Origin: Candidatus Omnitrophota bacterium
Lineage (GTDB): Bacteria; Hinthialibacterota; Hinthialibacteria; OLB16
Length of the DNA stretch: 64,000 nucleotides
Assembly: GCA_020632575.1 (NCBI GenBank)
Contig: JACKFH010000001.1
Coordinates: 248,001 to 312,000, forward strand
Direction: 5' to 3'
Under the pieces are notes generated by a model. That model was not told the DNA's origin. It saw only the letters and a program-made list of their open reading frames with translations, and made no database searches. Below are positions 17,613-26,415 of the stretch, piece by piece. The translations under genes were made by a program, and so were the position numbers. Each line of letters opens with the position of its first letter. Position 1 is the first letter of the stretch.

Positions 17613-18164
17613 TTGACTCAAGAACGCACCGATAGAAAAACCGAAACCCTCCTCGCCCACCTCCTCGGTGAACTCCCCGAGGATGAGCAAGCGAAGATCG
17701 AAGCGGAACTCCAAATGAACCCCGACCTCCAATCCGAGTTGGAATCGCTCAAAGAAACTCTCGGCCAGGTCGGTGACTGGATGGATTCCGATCCACCGGG
17801 TCTGGAGGCATTGGAGCGACTGCCAATTCCAGAACAGAAAATCCTCTCGATCCAGCCGACCGGCTGGAACCCGATCGCGAAACTCGCCGCCCAAGCCATC
17901 GCCGCGAGCCTCATTTTCTTCCTCGGATATGTCTTCGGACAACAGACCACAGGTGGACCCCATCCCGACCCGACATCCGAGGTCGCCCAGGCTCCGCCGA
18001 CTCAGTCCCCATCGGTCGAACCGAACCCCGAACTAAAACCCCGCCGAGGTCATCACCGCACTTACGAGGAGAATGGCCGGATCATCATCGAGACAACCCT
18101 GCCCGCGAGCGGGGGGTCCGCTGTGTGGGTGGTGGATGGGAATTTTCAACTGGCGGGGAAATGA
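17613..18164 (+). CDS. Putative membrane anti-sigma factor
   Basis: Protein of 183 aa. It starts with TTG at 17613, supported by AGGAG 8 nt upstream. The cytoplasmic N-terminus (LLAHLLGELPEDEQAKIEAELQMNPDLQSELESL) has the short-helix anti-sigma look without a zinc motif. One transmembrane segment lies near residues 95-110 (AAQAIAASLIFFLGYVFGQ). The periplasmic Pro-rich tail ends with a short beta-rich segment. Position right after an ECF sigma gene and this topology are the basis for the call; sequence similarity alone would not establish it. Confidence 0.68.
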   Translation: MTQERTDRKTETLLAHLLGELPEDEQAKIEAELQMNPDLQSELESLKETLGQVGDWMDSDPPGLEALERLPIPEQKILSIQPTGWNPIAKLAAQAIAASLIFFLGYVFGQQTTGGPHPDPTSEVAQAPPTQSPSVEPNPELKPRRGHHRTYEENGRIIIETTLPASGGSAVWVVDGNFQLAGK

Positions 18165-18183
18165 AAACAATTTGAATCAATCC

Positions 18184-18323
18184 TGCGCCGAGATTCCTTT
18201 CTCGGCGCAACTTCCGGAGGAATCCCTTCCTCCGAAAGCGGGAGGCATTCCGAAGGGGATGTTGACCTCCGCCAGCAGGAAAGGATTCCTGCGTCAGTAG
18301 GAACGAGAAAGGAATCTCGTTCC
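18184..18323. repeat. Cluster of four hairpins with related loops
   Basis: Stems are 18184-18193/18200-18209 (10 bp, perfect), 18211-18222/18227-18238 (12 bp, one mismatch), 18275-18281/18286-18292 (7 bp) and 18300-18308/18315-18323 (9 bp, perfect). Loops carry variants of ATTCCTTT or AAGGAAT. They fill the gap between the anti-sigma gene and the exported-protein gene at 18346. Confidence 0.65.
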
Positions 18324-18345
18324 AGAAATCGTAAGGAGAATAGAA

Positions 18346-20376
18346 ATGCCGACTCCAATCTTATCTCAAATCTATCGCATCGGTTTGCTGATCATCGTCG
18401 CAATCCCATGGTGTGCCAACGCTGGAAACGATATTGAGGAATTCCGATTGTTCCCGGGGGAGTCGTACACCTCGATGGGGGTGACGGTCAGTTGGGACGT
18501 CGCAAACTCGACAGACGAAAGTGTTCCAACCCAGAATTCCCTCCGGATGATGGGACCCGAAACAGTCATTGAAGGTGTAGACATCCAGCCTTCGGAGTTT
18601 GAGGAAGTCGCTTATCTTGACGATGTTGCGATCGGATTTAAGGCGGACACGATTCAGGTTCAGTCGAATGCCCAAAGAAGCAACGCTTATGGTGGTGGCA
18701 GATATGGAAATGCAAGATACAAAGTCCGGTCGTTGGGATGCCGAGCATGGGGTCAGTCTTCAGAGATTTCTGTTCTCCACAGGATCGAGGAACCAAGGTA
18801 TTTCGTTTCTCATGTATGTCCAATCAAAATCAATCAGATATTACTGACCGTTTCATCGGACAAAGTAGACTATCCAGATGGTTCCAAGTATTTGGAGATG
18901 GTCGCCACCGACACCATCACAGATGAAACTCAGACGATTCCGGCGGCGAATGATGCAGTGAAATCTATCGGTAGGTTCACCGTTGCTGTGGGGCGAGCTT
19001 TTGAAGAAACAAAGACAGTTGTCATCCAGGTCAGTGCCGAACCCGACCTCACCATCCGAGGCAAAGACGCCTGGGTGGAGGATTATTCCTTTAAGGATTC
19101 AACCACCCTCGAAAAGGCTCTTTCCGACCTTGGAGATCGATACGGATTCAAAGCGGACTGGGAAGCGTTCGAGGGGAAAGAGGAGTCAATCGACTATGGC
19201 AAGAACCTGAATGTGCCGGAAATGACAATCAGCGCCGGCCGCCCACTCAAAGAGGTTCTAGAACTCCTTGGAAAGAACGAACTTGACGACAAAGTCACCT
19301 TCGAATGGGAGACTCCCACCCTCCTCTCGGTCTATCCCATCGGTTACAAAGAGGTTCGCGACCAACAACAACGCGCGAAACAAATCGAGCAGGCCAAGAA
19401 GGAATTTGAGAAGAACTATCAGTTAGAAACTCAAGTCTACAAACTAAGCAAAATCACGCCTGTCACTGCGAAGGCTCTGATTGAACGAGAACTTCGTTCT
19501 TACCAGCTCTCGGGAACCGAGGTTCGGTCTTATCCGCTTGGGACGGGAAGTGAGAGGTCCACATGGGTTGTGGAGCAGTGTATCGCCGACGAAAAAGCCA
19601 ACGCCGTCATCGTCACCGCCATCCCCGAAACCCACAAGAAGGTCGAGGAGCTTCTGGCGAAGATGGAGGGCGTTCTCGAGGCGGAACAGAAGGAGAAGGC
19701 GGCGCCGTTGCAGTTGTACAAGGTCGAGGTGGCGCTGCTCCAGAGCGCCGAACCCCAGACCGATGAGGCGACGCCGGAATATTGGGAGGCCTTGGATACG
19801 GTTGTCGAGGACCTGAATGTCCAGGGAGATAGTCTGTATCAATTGGTCGAATTGCTGGCCACGTTCGGCGAAACGAGCATTAATTGTTCCCAAACAGTTC
19901 CAGATCTAGGAGTCCACGTGACCCTCAAGGGCAAGACCATCCGTGAAATCTTAAACACGCTCTCAAAGATGTATGATTTGTGGATCGACTATCAACCCGA
20001 GACGGTCCTTATTCGTCCCACCTCCGAGAGGGCCGTGACCCATCTTGTTGATCCAAAGGATTATGGCCTTGGCCAGGAGGACCTTAATCAGTTCAATGTT
20101 GAGGCTGTTTCCGAACTCGGTCGCTCAAACCAATCAATCACGAATTCCGTGGATCGAGGAGGGTCCTTTTCAGTCACCATGGGAGAGCATACATGCGAGT
20201 TCACCTTCCAAGACTTCCGGGATCCCTACTTGATCGTGAATGGGAGAGTCCAAGGAGAATCGAAAACTCTCATTGACTCCACCCTCTTTCTCGAACAGAA
20301 CAAACCCTCGGTCCTGGCGATCACCAATATGAGGGATACATTAATTCTGGTCGTGCGGTTGCTAGAAATTCGATGA
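18346..20376 (+). CDS. Large exported protein with secretin N-domain-like and STN-like repeats
   Basis: Protein of 676 aa with a signal peptide (LIIVAIPWCANAG). Residues about 240-330 and 520-565 look like STN/secretin N0 modules (SFKDSTTLEKALSDLGDRYGFKADW; DLGVHVTLKGKTIREILNTLSKMYDLWIDY). Residues about 370-450 resemble a secretin N1 module (NAVIVTAIPETHKKVEELLAKME). No secretin beta-barrel follows, so it is not a complete outer-membrane secretin. GTAAGGAG precedes the start. It could be a target or sensor partner of the upstream sigma/anti-sigma pair. Function unknown. Confidence 0.6.
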   Translation: MPTPILSQIYRIGLLIIVAIPWCANAGNDIEEFRLFPGESYTSMGVTVSWDVANSTDESVPTQNSLRMMGPETVIEGVDIQPSEFEEVAYLDDVAIGFKADTIQVQSNAQRSNAYGGGRYGNARYKVRSLGCRAWGQSSEISVLHRIEEPRYFVSHVCPIKINQILLTVSSDKVDYPDGSKYLEMVATDTITDETQTIPAANDAVKSIGRFTVAVGRAFEETKTVVIQVSAEPDLTIRGKDAWVEDYSFKDSTTLEKALSDLGDRYGFKADWEAFEGKEESIDYGKNLNVPEMTISAGRPLKEVLELLGKNELDDKVTFEWETPTLLSVYPIGYKEVRDQQQRAKQIEQAKKEFEKNYQLETQVYKLSKITPVTAKALIERELRSYQLSGTEVRSYPLGTGSERSTWVVEQCIADEKANAVIVTAIPETHKKVEELLAKMEGVLEAEQKEKAAPLQLYKVEVALLQSAEPQTDEATPEYWEALDTVVEDLNVQGDSLYQLVELLATFGETSINCSQTVPDLGVHVTLKGKTIREILNTLSKMYDLWIDYQPETVLIRPTSERAVTHLVDPKDYGLGQEDLNQFNVEAVSELGRSNQSITNSVDRGGSFSVTMGEHTCEFTFQDFRDPYLIVNGRVQGESKTLIDSTLFLEQNKPSVLAITNMRDTLILVVRLLEIR

Positions 20377-20384
20377 ATTCCGCT

Positions 20385-20411
20385 CCCCCTCCCCGCGCGG
20401 CGGGGAGGGGG
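20385..20411. repeat. GC-rich 12-bp-stem hairpin, same family as 17517-17580
   Basis: CCCCCTCCCCGC (20385-20396) pairs with 20400-20411 around a 3-nt loop and is followed by GTAGGGGGAGGGGTT. It separates two convergent genes and may also act as a transcription barrier, although no U-run follows. Confidence 0.75.
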
Positions 20412-20424
20412 GTAGGGGGAGGGG

Positions 20425-21753
20425 TTACACCACCTCCGGCACCACCCAAGGCTCCCGATACTTCCGCTTCACATATCCGTTCGCCTCGTCGTCATCCACA
20501 AACCCCTCGGTCTTTTTGTCGATGAACAAACGCCGCCCCGTTCGGTAAGAAATGTTTCCGTACATGCAGAGCAGCGTGGAGAGGTGCAACTCCTCGATAT
20601 CCGAATTCGGTTTCTCGCGGGTTTTGATGCACTCCAAAAAATTGTCGAAGTGAGGTTCGTGGGGATGCCTTCCCTGGCCCACCGCGACCTGTTTACCGTC
20701 GGCGTCGAAGGCCTCCCAACCTCCGCCGTGACGGCTCACATGCATCCGCTGTTTGGTTCCGTACAGTTCGATTCGGGTCCCATTGAACGGCCAGTTCGGA
20801 AGGATGTCGTGGTCGCGGTCCTCCCAGGGGGTCTTCTTCATGTAAGGCGCCCACAAGGTTTGCTCGAAGACCGCGGTCAGGTTGTCGTACTCCCAGGTCA
20901 CCACCTGTGTGTCGGGAGTCTCCTGGTCATCGTGGAAGAAATGCATCCCGCCGGTCGAGTAGACCGAGTTGGGATAGTCTTTGTCGAGGCACCAACGCAG
21001 GAGGTCCACTTGGTGGACGCCATCGTTGATGATGTCCCCCCCGGAATATTCCCAGAACCAGTGCCAAGCGTAGTGAAAATGGTTTTCGTTGAAGGGCCTC
21101 TCCTTGGCTGGTCCGAGCCACATGTCGTAATTGACCCCATCCGGGACCGGCTCATTTGGCTTCTTGCCGATGCTTGTCCTCATTTTGCAGTTGTGGACTC
21201 GCGCGAAATGGATATCCCCAATGTTTCCATTGCGGATGTATTCGATCGCCTCTTGCATGTAGGGTCCGCTTCGGCTTTGAGCCCCGACCTGAACAACACG
21301 GTTATACTTCCGCGCCGCCTCGATCATCTTCCGCGACTCCCAGATGCTATGGGCGGTCGGCTTCTCGACATAGACATCCTTGCCCGCTTGGCAGGCGAGA
21401 ATAGTTCCGAGGGCGTGCCAGTGGTCGGGGGTGGCGATCACCACCGCGTCGATATCCTTGTCCTCGAACATCCGGCGGAAATCGTCCTCGGGCTGAGGGC
21501 GCTTCCCGCAGATGTCTTCGATTCCTTTCAAGCGCTCCTCAAAAACCCGTGGGTCGAGATCAGCGAATGTCTTGATGTTGACATTTGGTTTTGCAGCAAA
21601 ACGCTGGGCGACCCAATACCCACGGTCCTTGATCCCCATGAATCCGAGAGTGATTTTTTCGTTGGCTCCCAATGCGTTGATTGAGAAGGCGCTTGTGGCG
21701 GCCGCCGCAGCGGCGGTTTTTCCGGTCTGTTTAATAAAGGTGCGTCGATCCAT
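20425..21753 (-). CDS. Tat-exported Gfo/Idh/MocA family oxidoreductase
   Basis: Protein of 442 aa. The twin-arginine signal MDRRTFIKQTGKTAAAA leads into a Rossmann domain (ITLGFMGIKDRGYW). It has the canonical EKP motif (VYVEKPTAHSIWE, near residue 130) and a C-terminal domain with GGDIINDGVHQVDLLRWC. NAD(P)-dependent oxidation or epimerisation of a sugar or sugar derivative is expected, in the periplasm. AGGAGG about 9 nt upstream makes the start secure. It is a clear paralogue type of the gene at 2249, but has no low-complexity insert. Confidence 0.92.
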   Translation of the reverse strand: MDRRTFIKQTGKTAAAAAATSAFSINALGANEKITLGFMGIKDRGYWVAQRFAAKPNVNIKTFADLDPRVFEERLKGIEDICGKRPQPEDDFRRMFEDKDIDAVVIATPDHWHALGTILACQAGKDVYVEKPTAHSIWESRKMIEAARKYNRVVQVGAQSRSGPYMQEAIEYIRNGNIGDIHFARVHNCKMRTSIGKKPNEPVPDGVNYDMWLGPAKERPFNENHFHYAWHWFWEYSGGDIINDGVHQVDLLRWCLDKDYPNSVYSTGGMHFFHDDQETPDTQVVTWEYDNLTAVFEQTLWAPYMKKTPWEDRDHDILPNWPFNGTRIELYGTKQRMHVSRHGGGWEAFDADGKQVAVGQGRHPHEPHFDNFLECIKTREKPNSDIEELHLSTLLCMYGNISYRTGRRLFIDKKTEGFVDDDEANGYVKRKYREPWVVPEVV

Positions 21754-21833
21754 TGCGAATCCCTCCTGTGTGGCATGACAATGCCGGGATTATACCCCTC
21801 GGGGTGGGAACGTCTCAATGAGGGGAGAATGGA

Positions 21834-24143
21834 TTAGGAACCTGAGAAGTAGTTCTGATAAATAAACCAGCCCGCCACGCCAAGGATGATCAGGATCAAA
21901 ATCATCAAAACCCTTTGGAATGGATTGGCCGGGGGCTGTTCCTTTTCCGTGGTTTTCTTCTTTGGCTTATCCGGAGTCGACCTTCCCGCCGATTTTCCGG
22001 AGGCATCGTCGGGCTGCTCCAAATCGAAAACCGATTTAACTCGCCGACGATTCCGTTCCGCGCGAGGGATGTTCTCGAGATCGTATAGGACCTGAGCGTA
22101 GTCCGAGTATCGCTGTTCCGCGGGCACAATGCCCCAAAGCTTTCGGATGATTACTTTGATTCCGGGAGGATCGATGTCGATCGTTTCCAGATGTCGAATA
22201 TTTTCGTCGGGCCCCTGTCCGGGGAAATACTGGCGTCCCGCGATCATTTCGAAAAAGATCGTTCCGAGGCTGAACCGATCGTGAGCGAAAGGGTCCCTCG
22301 GTCCCTTGTCGAAGAAACGACGGAGTTTCGGCTCGCCCGAGAAGGGGACTCCGAAATCGGCGATTTTCAAAACCCCTTCACGGTCGAACAAGATATTCTC
22401 GGGATGCAGGTGACCATGGTGGACTTTGTACCCCGCCGCCTCCTTGAGACCCTGGACCATCGCCTTCATCAGGCGAATTGCCTGCTCCTCCTTGATCCTC
22501 GCCGGATGTTGGATCCGATCTCCCAGGCTCCCCCCCGCCAGGTACTCTCGAATGATGATGTAATTGGATCGCCCCTCTCCGATTCCGAGCACCTCGGCGA
22601 GGTTGGCATGGTCGACCTTGCTTCGCATCTTGGCCATCTCGAGCATATCCGTGCCGTAGACATCCCGGATGACCAGCATTCGGTGCATTCCCTTGTGCTC
22701 GGCGATCTGGGTTCGGCAGAGGTCGTTGTCGGTGATGACCGAGAGGAATTCGTAGTTCTGCTCAAAGAGATCCTTTTTATCCTCGGAGACCACATTCTCG
22801 AATTCTTCGCTGATGACCCTTTCGGTTCCAAACACTTTCTCTCTGAGTTGGATGAGGAACTGCATCAGGGTTTGCGCGTTCTTCATCCTTCCCTCGCGAT
22901 CCAGAACCAAACACTTTTGAATCGCCCTCCCGAGGGGAGCCGGCAATTCGGGATTCAATTCGCACGGATCGACCTCGGAACTCGCTTTCAGATCGGAGCG
23001 GGTCAGCACCTCGAACATGACCACGCCCAAGGAATAGACATCGGCGCGGACATCGATGTCGGAAGCGCCTTCATCCTGCTCGGGGGACATGTACTTCGGA
23101 GTGCCGAGGATCAATGTCTCTTCCTCTTTGAGCTTCGTCGCTCCCGCGTCGACCAATCGAGCGATGCCGAAATCGAGGAGTTTGGCCACGTTGTTCCTGT
23201 CGACGATGATGTTTCCCGGTTTGATATCTCGATGGAGGATTCCCATTCCATGTGCGTAAGAGAGAGCATCGCAAACCTGGATAAAAATATCCAAACGGGT
23301 TTTGAGATCGGCCTCTTTGAGGAATCGGTTGAGGGTGGCCCCCTCCACATACTCCATGACGATGTAAAGAATGTCTCCGACCTGACCCTGTTCGATCACT
23401 CGCACAATGTTGAGGTGGTCGAGTTTGGCGATGATCCGCCCCTCGCTCCGAAACTGCTGAACCACCGACTCATACTCGAGTTTGGACAGATCGAGGGTTT
23501 TAATCGCCACCGGTCGATCGAGAGATTTCTGGATGCACTTGAAGACTTTCGCAAATCCCCCCTCGGCGATGATCCCCACCAGTTCGTAGTCGGTCAGGTG
23601 ACGAAACAGTTTCAGGATCGCGTCACGCTGCTCTGGTTCCACCATGGAAAGAAGAGCGGCGAAACTTCCCTCGGAGGTTTGCTCCTCCATCGTCTTGAGA
23701 AAGGCGGACTGTGGGGTGATTACCGCGTTGACTTTCAGTCCGAGTCGTCCCTCGATCTCCTCGATCGTGGCCTGATCCGTCGGATCGACCATCGCCAGGG
23801 TCACTGTCTTTTCGGTGGCGGAAACCGGGATCGCTTGGATCTTCCGCATGAAATCCGGGGAAATCATGCCCACCGCGGAGTCCTCGATGGTCCGCGAGTC
23901 GACCACCACACAGGGAATTCGGTATTGATCAGCCAGGAAGTCGGCGAGGGTCTTCTCGTCGACTGCATCGATTTCGATTAGGTTGTGCCCGAGTCGGAGA
24001 CCGTTTTCGGATTGAAGGGCAAGGGCTTTTTCCAGATCCTTTTGGGTGATGACCCCTTCTCGGCAGAGGCGGTCTCCCAAACGATCATGGCTGGAGAGGG
24101 TTTTCTTGAATCGCGAAAAGAGGGTGGGTGGGCCTTCCTTCAC
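21834..24143 (-). CDS. MshEN domain-Ser/Thr kinase-pseudokinase membrane fusion protein
   Basis: Protein of 769 aa. Residues 21-44 and 50-73 are two RLGxxL...Q motifs of 24 residues separated by exactly 5, the layout of the c-di-GMP-binding MshEN (GspE N-terminal) domain; in the second, Asp replaces the usual Gly. Residues about 186-440 are a Hanks kinase with VAIK Lys215, HRD Asp306, DFG 324-326 and a SPEQ segment. Residues about 464-700 are a second kinase fold with DFG 596-598 but HGHLHPEN instead of HRDLKPEN, Arg493 in place of the VAIK Lys and no Gly-rich loop: a pseudokinase. A transmembrane segment lies near residues 745-763. Cytoplasmic, tail-anchored signalling protein. Confidence 0.88.
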   Translation of the reverse strand: MKEGPPTLFSRFKKTLSSHDRLGDRLCREGVITQKDLEKALALQSENGLRLGHNLIEIDAVDEKTLADFLADQYRIPCVVVDSRTIEDSAVGMISPDFMRKIQAIPVSATEKTVTLAMVDPTDQATIEEIEGRLGLKVNAVITPQSAFLKTMEEQTSEGSFAALLSMVEPEQRDAILKLFRHLTDYELVGIIAEGGFAKVFKCIQKSLDRPVAIKTLDLSKLEYESVVQQFRSEGRIIAKLDHLNIVRVIEQGQVGDILYIVMEYVEGATLNRFLKEADLKTRLDIFIQVCDALSYAHGMGILHRDIKPGNIIVDRNNVAKLLDFGIARLVDAGATKLKEEETLILGTPKYMSPEQDEGASDIDVRADVYSLGVVMFEVLTRSDLKASSEVDPCELNPELPAPLGRAIQKCLVLDREGRMKNAQTLMQFLIQLREKVFGTERVISEEFENVVSEDKKDLFEQNYEFLSVITDNDLCRTQIAEHKGMHRMLVIRDVYGTDMLEMAKMRSKVDHANLAEVLGIGEGRSNYIIIREYLAGGSLGDRIQHPARIKEEQAIRLMKAMVQGLKEAAGYKVHHGHLHPENILFDREGVLKIADFGVPFSGEPKLRRFFDKGPRDPFAHDRFSLGTIFFEMIAGRQYFPGQGPDENIRHLETIDIDPPGIKVIIRKLWGIVPAEQRYSDYAQVLYDLENIPRAERNRRRVKSVFDLEQPDDASGKSAGRSTPDKPKKKTTEKEQPPANPFQRVLMILILIILGVAGWFIYQNYFSGS

Positions 24144-24355
24144 CTTTTTTCATCGTCTTCTTTCAGGTGGATCTCTTGAATGGTAGCGGATTTCCTTCGA
24201 GGGTTGGGGGGGGAACATCCGTTTTCCCCCGCATCCGAGAACCTCGAACGATGATGCCTTGGGTTGATAGGATTGTCGGCCGATCCGAGACAGAGTTGAG
24301 ACTTTTCTTCAGGAGGGCGATTAAAGATATCCCGGCAATTCGACCCCGGATGCCT

Positions 24356-25462
24356 TCACCGGCCGTTTCGGGCCCACTCGGGGAGAGTGCTGGAGGCCCG
24401 CACCACAAGTTCCACCTCCAAGGCGGTGATGCCGGAGGAAGCCTCATCCGGTTTTTCGATCGCCCGCATCATCTGACGAGCCGCCTCGGCGCCGATTTCC
24501 CGCAGCGGCTGACGGACCGTGGTGATTGGGACTTCGGTCGGTTGGACCCCTTCCACTCGGAAGGGATGGAAAAGCTCGTATTGGGCGTCGTCGAAACCGA
24601 CCATCGCCACATCGTTGGGCACACGATACCCCTTCGATTCCAGGTGCTTCATCGCGACAAACGCATTGATGTCATGACTGAAAGCCAGTGCGGTGGGGGG
24701 GCTCTCCCCTTTCATATAACGGATTGCCACTTCGCCGAGTTGGTGAGTGTCGTATCCTTGGGTTTCGCCAATTTCGAGGACACATTTTCCATCGGCCTCC
24801 GCCTCCAATGCTTCTTGTATGCCAGCGATACGTTCCTGGACCGAATAAAATCCGAGATCCCTTTCGGTCGCGAGATAAAGAATTTTTGTGTGACCGAGTT
24901 CATGAAGGTGTTGGCCCAACAGGCGACCTCCCTGACGGTGGTCGCAGCAGACTGTGGGGACATCGTAATCCCTCCAAGGAAAGTCGACCGCGATGAGGCG
25001 CGTTCTTGTGGACAACACCTCTTTGAGCGCTTCCTCCACATCCGGATTCAGCCAGACTGTCACCAACAACAACCCCTCGACTTGGAATTCGAGGAACCGG
25101 TGGATGTACTCCACCTTCTTGAGTCCGTTGTATTCGGTGCAACCGAGAAGGCACTGGTACCCGGCGGATGACGTTTCCCTCTCAAAGGCCTCGGCGATGG
25201 GCGCCGCGAAGGGGTTGGTTAGCAGATCCACCAGGACGCCCAGGCTCTTCGTTCGCCCCCCCACCAGCTGATAGGCCGCGAGATTCCTTCGATAACCCAG
25301 CTCTTTTGCGATCTTTAAAATGTGTTGAGCGGTCTTTTCGCCAACACGCTCGGTTTTGCGGCGGTCATTCAGGACTGCTGAAACCGTGTTGACACTGAAC
25401 CCGGAAGCGTTGGCGACATCTTTTAACGTGACCCTCTCGAACCCATGACCGACTTTCACCAT
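24356..25462 (-). CDS. LacI-family transcriptional regulator
   Basis: Protein of 368 aa. An N-terminal LacI helix-turn-helix (VTLKDVANASGFSVNTVSAVLNDRRK) and hinge (AKELGYRRNLAAYQL) are followed by a periplasmic-binding-like ligand domain (SLGVLVDLLTNPF...VAMVGFDDAQYELF). It probably binds a sugar or sugar-derived effector and acts as a dimer on palindromes with a central CG. It lies downstream of, and in the same direction as, a pseudopilin gene and a beta-helix gene whose promoter carries such palindromes (28252-28288). GGGGCGG precedes the ATG. Confidence 0.92.
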   Translation of the reverse strand: MVKVGHGFERVTLKDVANASGFSVNTVSAVLNDRRKTERVGEKTAQHILKIAKELGYRRNLAAYQLVGGRTKSLGVLVDLLTNPFAAPIAEAFERETSSAGYQCLLGCTEYNGLKKVEYIHRFLEFQVEGLLLVTVWLNPDVEEALKEVLSTRTRLIAVDFPWRDYDVPTVCCDHRQGGRLLGQHLHELGHTKILYLATERDLGFYSVQERIAGIQEALEAEADGKCVLEIGETQGYDTHQLGEVAIRYMKGESPPTALAFSHDINAFVAMKHLESKGYRVPNDVAMVGFDDAQYELFHPFRVEGVQPTEVPITTVRQPLREIGAEAARQMMRAIEKPDEASSGITALEVELVVRASSTLPEWARNGR

Positions 25463-25550
25463 TTACACCGCCCCAAATCGAAAACGTAATCGCTTGACAC
25501 CGATCGCCCTCGAACAGGGCCCGCGAATTATAAAGGTCCATGCTCCTCCA

Positions 25551-26300
25551 TCAAGGACCGATGACATTGATGTCTCCGAAGCTTTTGGTCCCGTTGGTGG
25601 GAGCGTAGGGCCAAAAACCGACCACCCCTCCCTTCGCCTGAATGCAGTCGAGGTCGTCGCCATCGGGACCCGCGCAAGCGTCGGGTCCGATCGAATAGAC
25701 CCAATAACCGTCACGGATGCCCGGGCTGACCAGATTGGTTTGACTGGGGAGCGGAGCGTAAGGGCAGAAGTAGTAAAAGCAGAATTTGTTCCTGTCGCCT
25801 GGACGACTCGGGGTGTAATAGCCCATCCGGTTGTTGAACCGACCCGCGTCATCCACGGGTTGAGGATTATCCTCGGGGAAGATTCCAAACGGATCCCTGA
25901 CCGCGTTGGCGTCCGTCATATAGGGGATCGGCGAGGTCAGATAATTCAAACAACCGTAGCTAAAATTGAAGAGGCAATCGTAATCCAATCCGACCGCTCG
26001 TTTGTCCGGGCGTGGGACGCCCTTGGGCGGATAGGGCCCCCACTGAAAACTGTTGTCCCGATTTACATTGTTCAATTCGATCCCGCCCACATTGTCGGTG
26101 GCGTAGGCCTCCAGAGCGGTTTGAATCGTTCGCAGGTTCCCTTTCGCCGCGGCGACCCGCGCCCGGATCTGAGCCTCCAGGAAATTGGGAAGCGCGATAG
26201 CGATGAGGATCAGAATAATCGCAATCACAATCAGGAGTTCGATGAGAGTGAAACCTCTCCTTTGGATCGCCCTCCCCGGAATGAACTGTCTTTGAATCAT
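25551..26300 (-). CDS. Type II-secretion-like pseudopilin (FLEAQ type)
   Basis: Protein of 249 aa. The start at 26300 has AAGGAGAG 8 nt upstream. A short basic leader ends at RRG/FTLIELLIVIAIILILIAIALPNFLEAQ, the prepilin peptidase site (after Gly) with Glu at +5 and the hydrophobic assembly helix. The C-terminal head domain ends YAPTNGTKSFGDINVIGP, nearly the same ending as the second pseudopilin at 35079. It is presumably assembled as a minor or surface fibre subunit, or used in secretion. The gene is 115 bp downstream of the beta-helix gene. Confidence 0.9.
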   Translation of the reverse strand: MIQRQFIPGRAIQRRGFTLIELLIVIAIILILIAIALPNFLEAQIRARVAAAKGNLRTIQTALEAYATDNVGGIELNNVNRDNSFQWGPYPPKGVPRPDKRAVGLDYDCLFNFSYGCLNYLTSPIPYMTDANAVRDPFGIFPEDNPQPVDDAGRFNNRMGYYTPSRPGDRNKFCFYYFCPYAPLPSQTNLVSPGIRDGYWVYSIGPDACAGPDGDDLDCIQAKGGVVGFWPYAPTNGTKSFGDINVIGP

Positions 26301-26415
26301 GAATCTCTCCTTTTCGGTGAAGACAAACGCGTTTGGTCTTGTCCCTTGGGTCGGCGAGGGAAAGAAAGGGATGGAGGGGAGGAGGAAGCCAACCCCTCCA
26401 TCGAGCAATCCAACC

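Noticed and set aside
22191..23981. Long plus-strand open frame (596 codons) opposite the kinase gene
   Set aside because: It is an antisense shadow: the minus strand encodes recognisable MshEN and kinase motifs, and the plus product has no family features.
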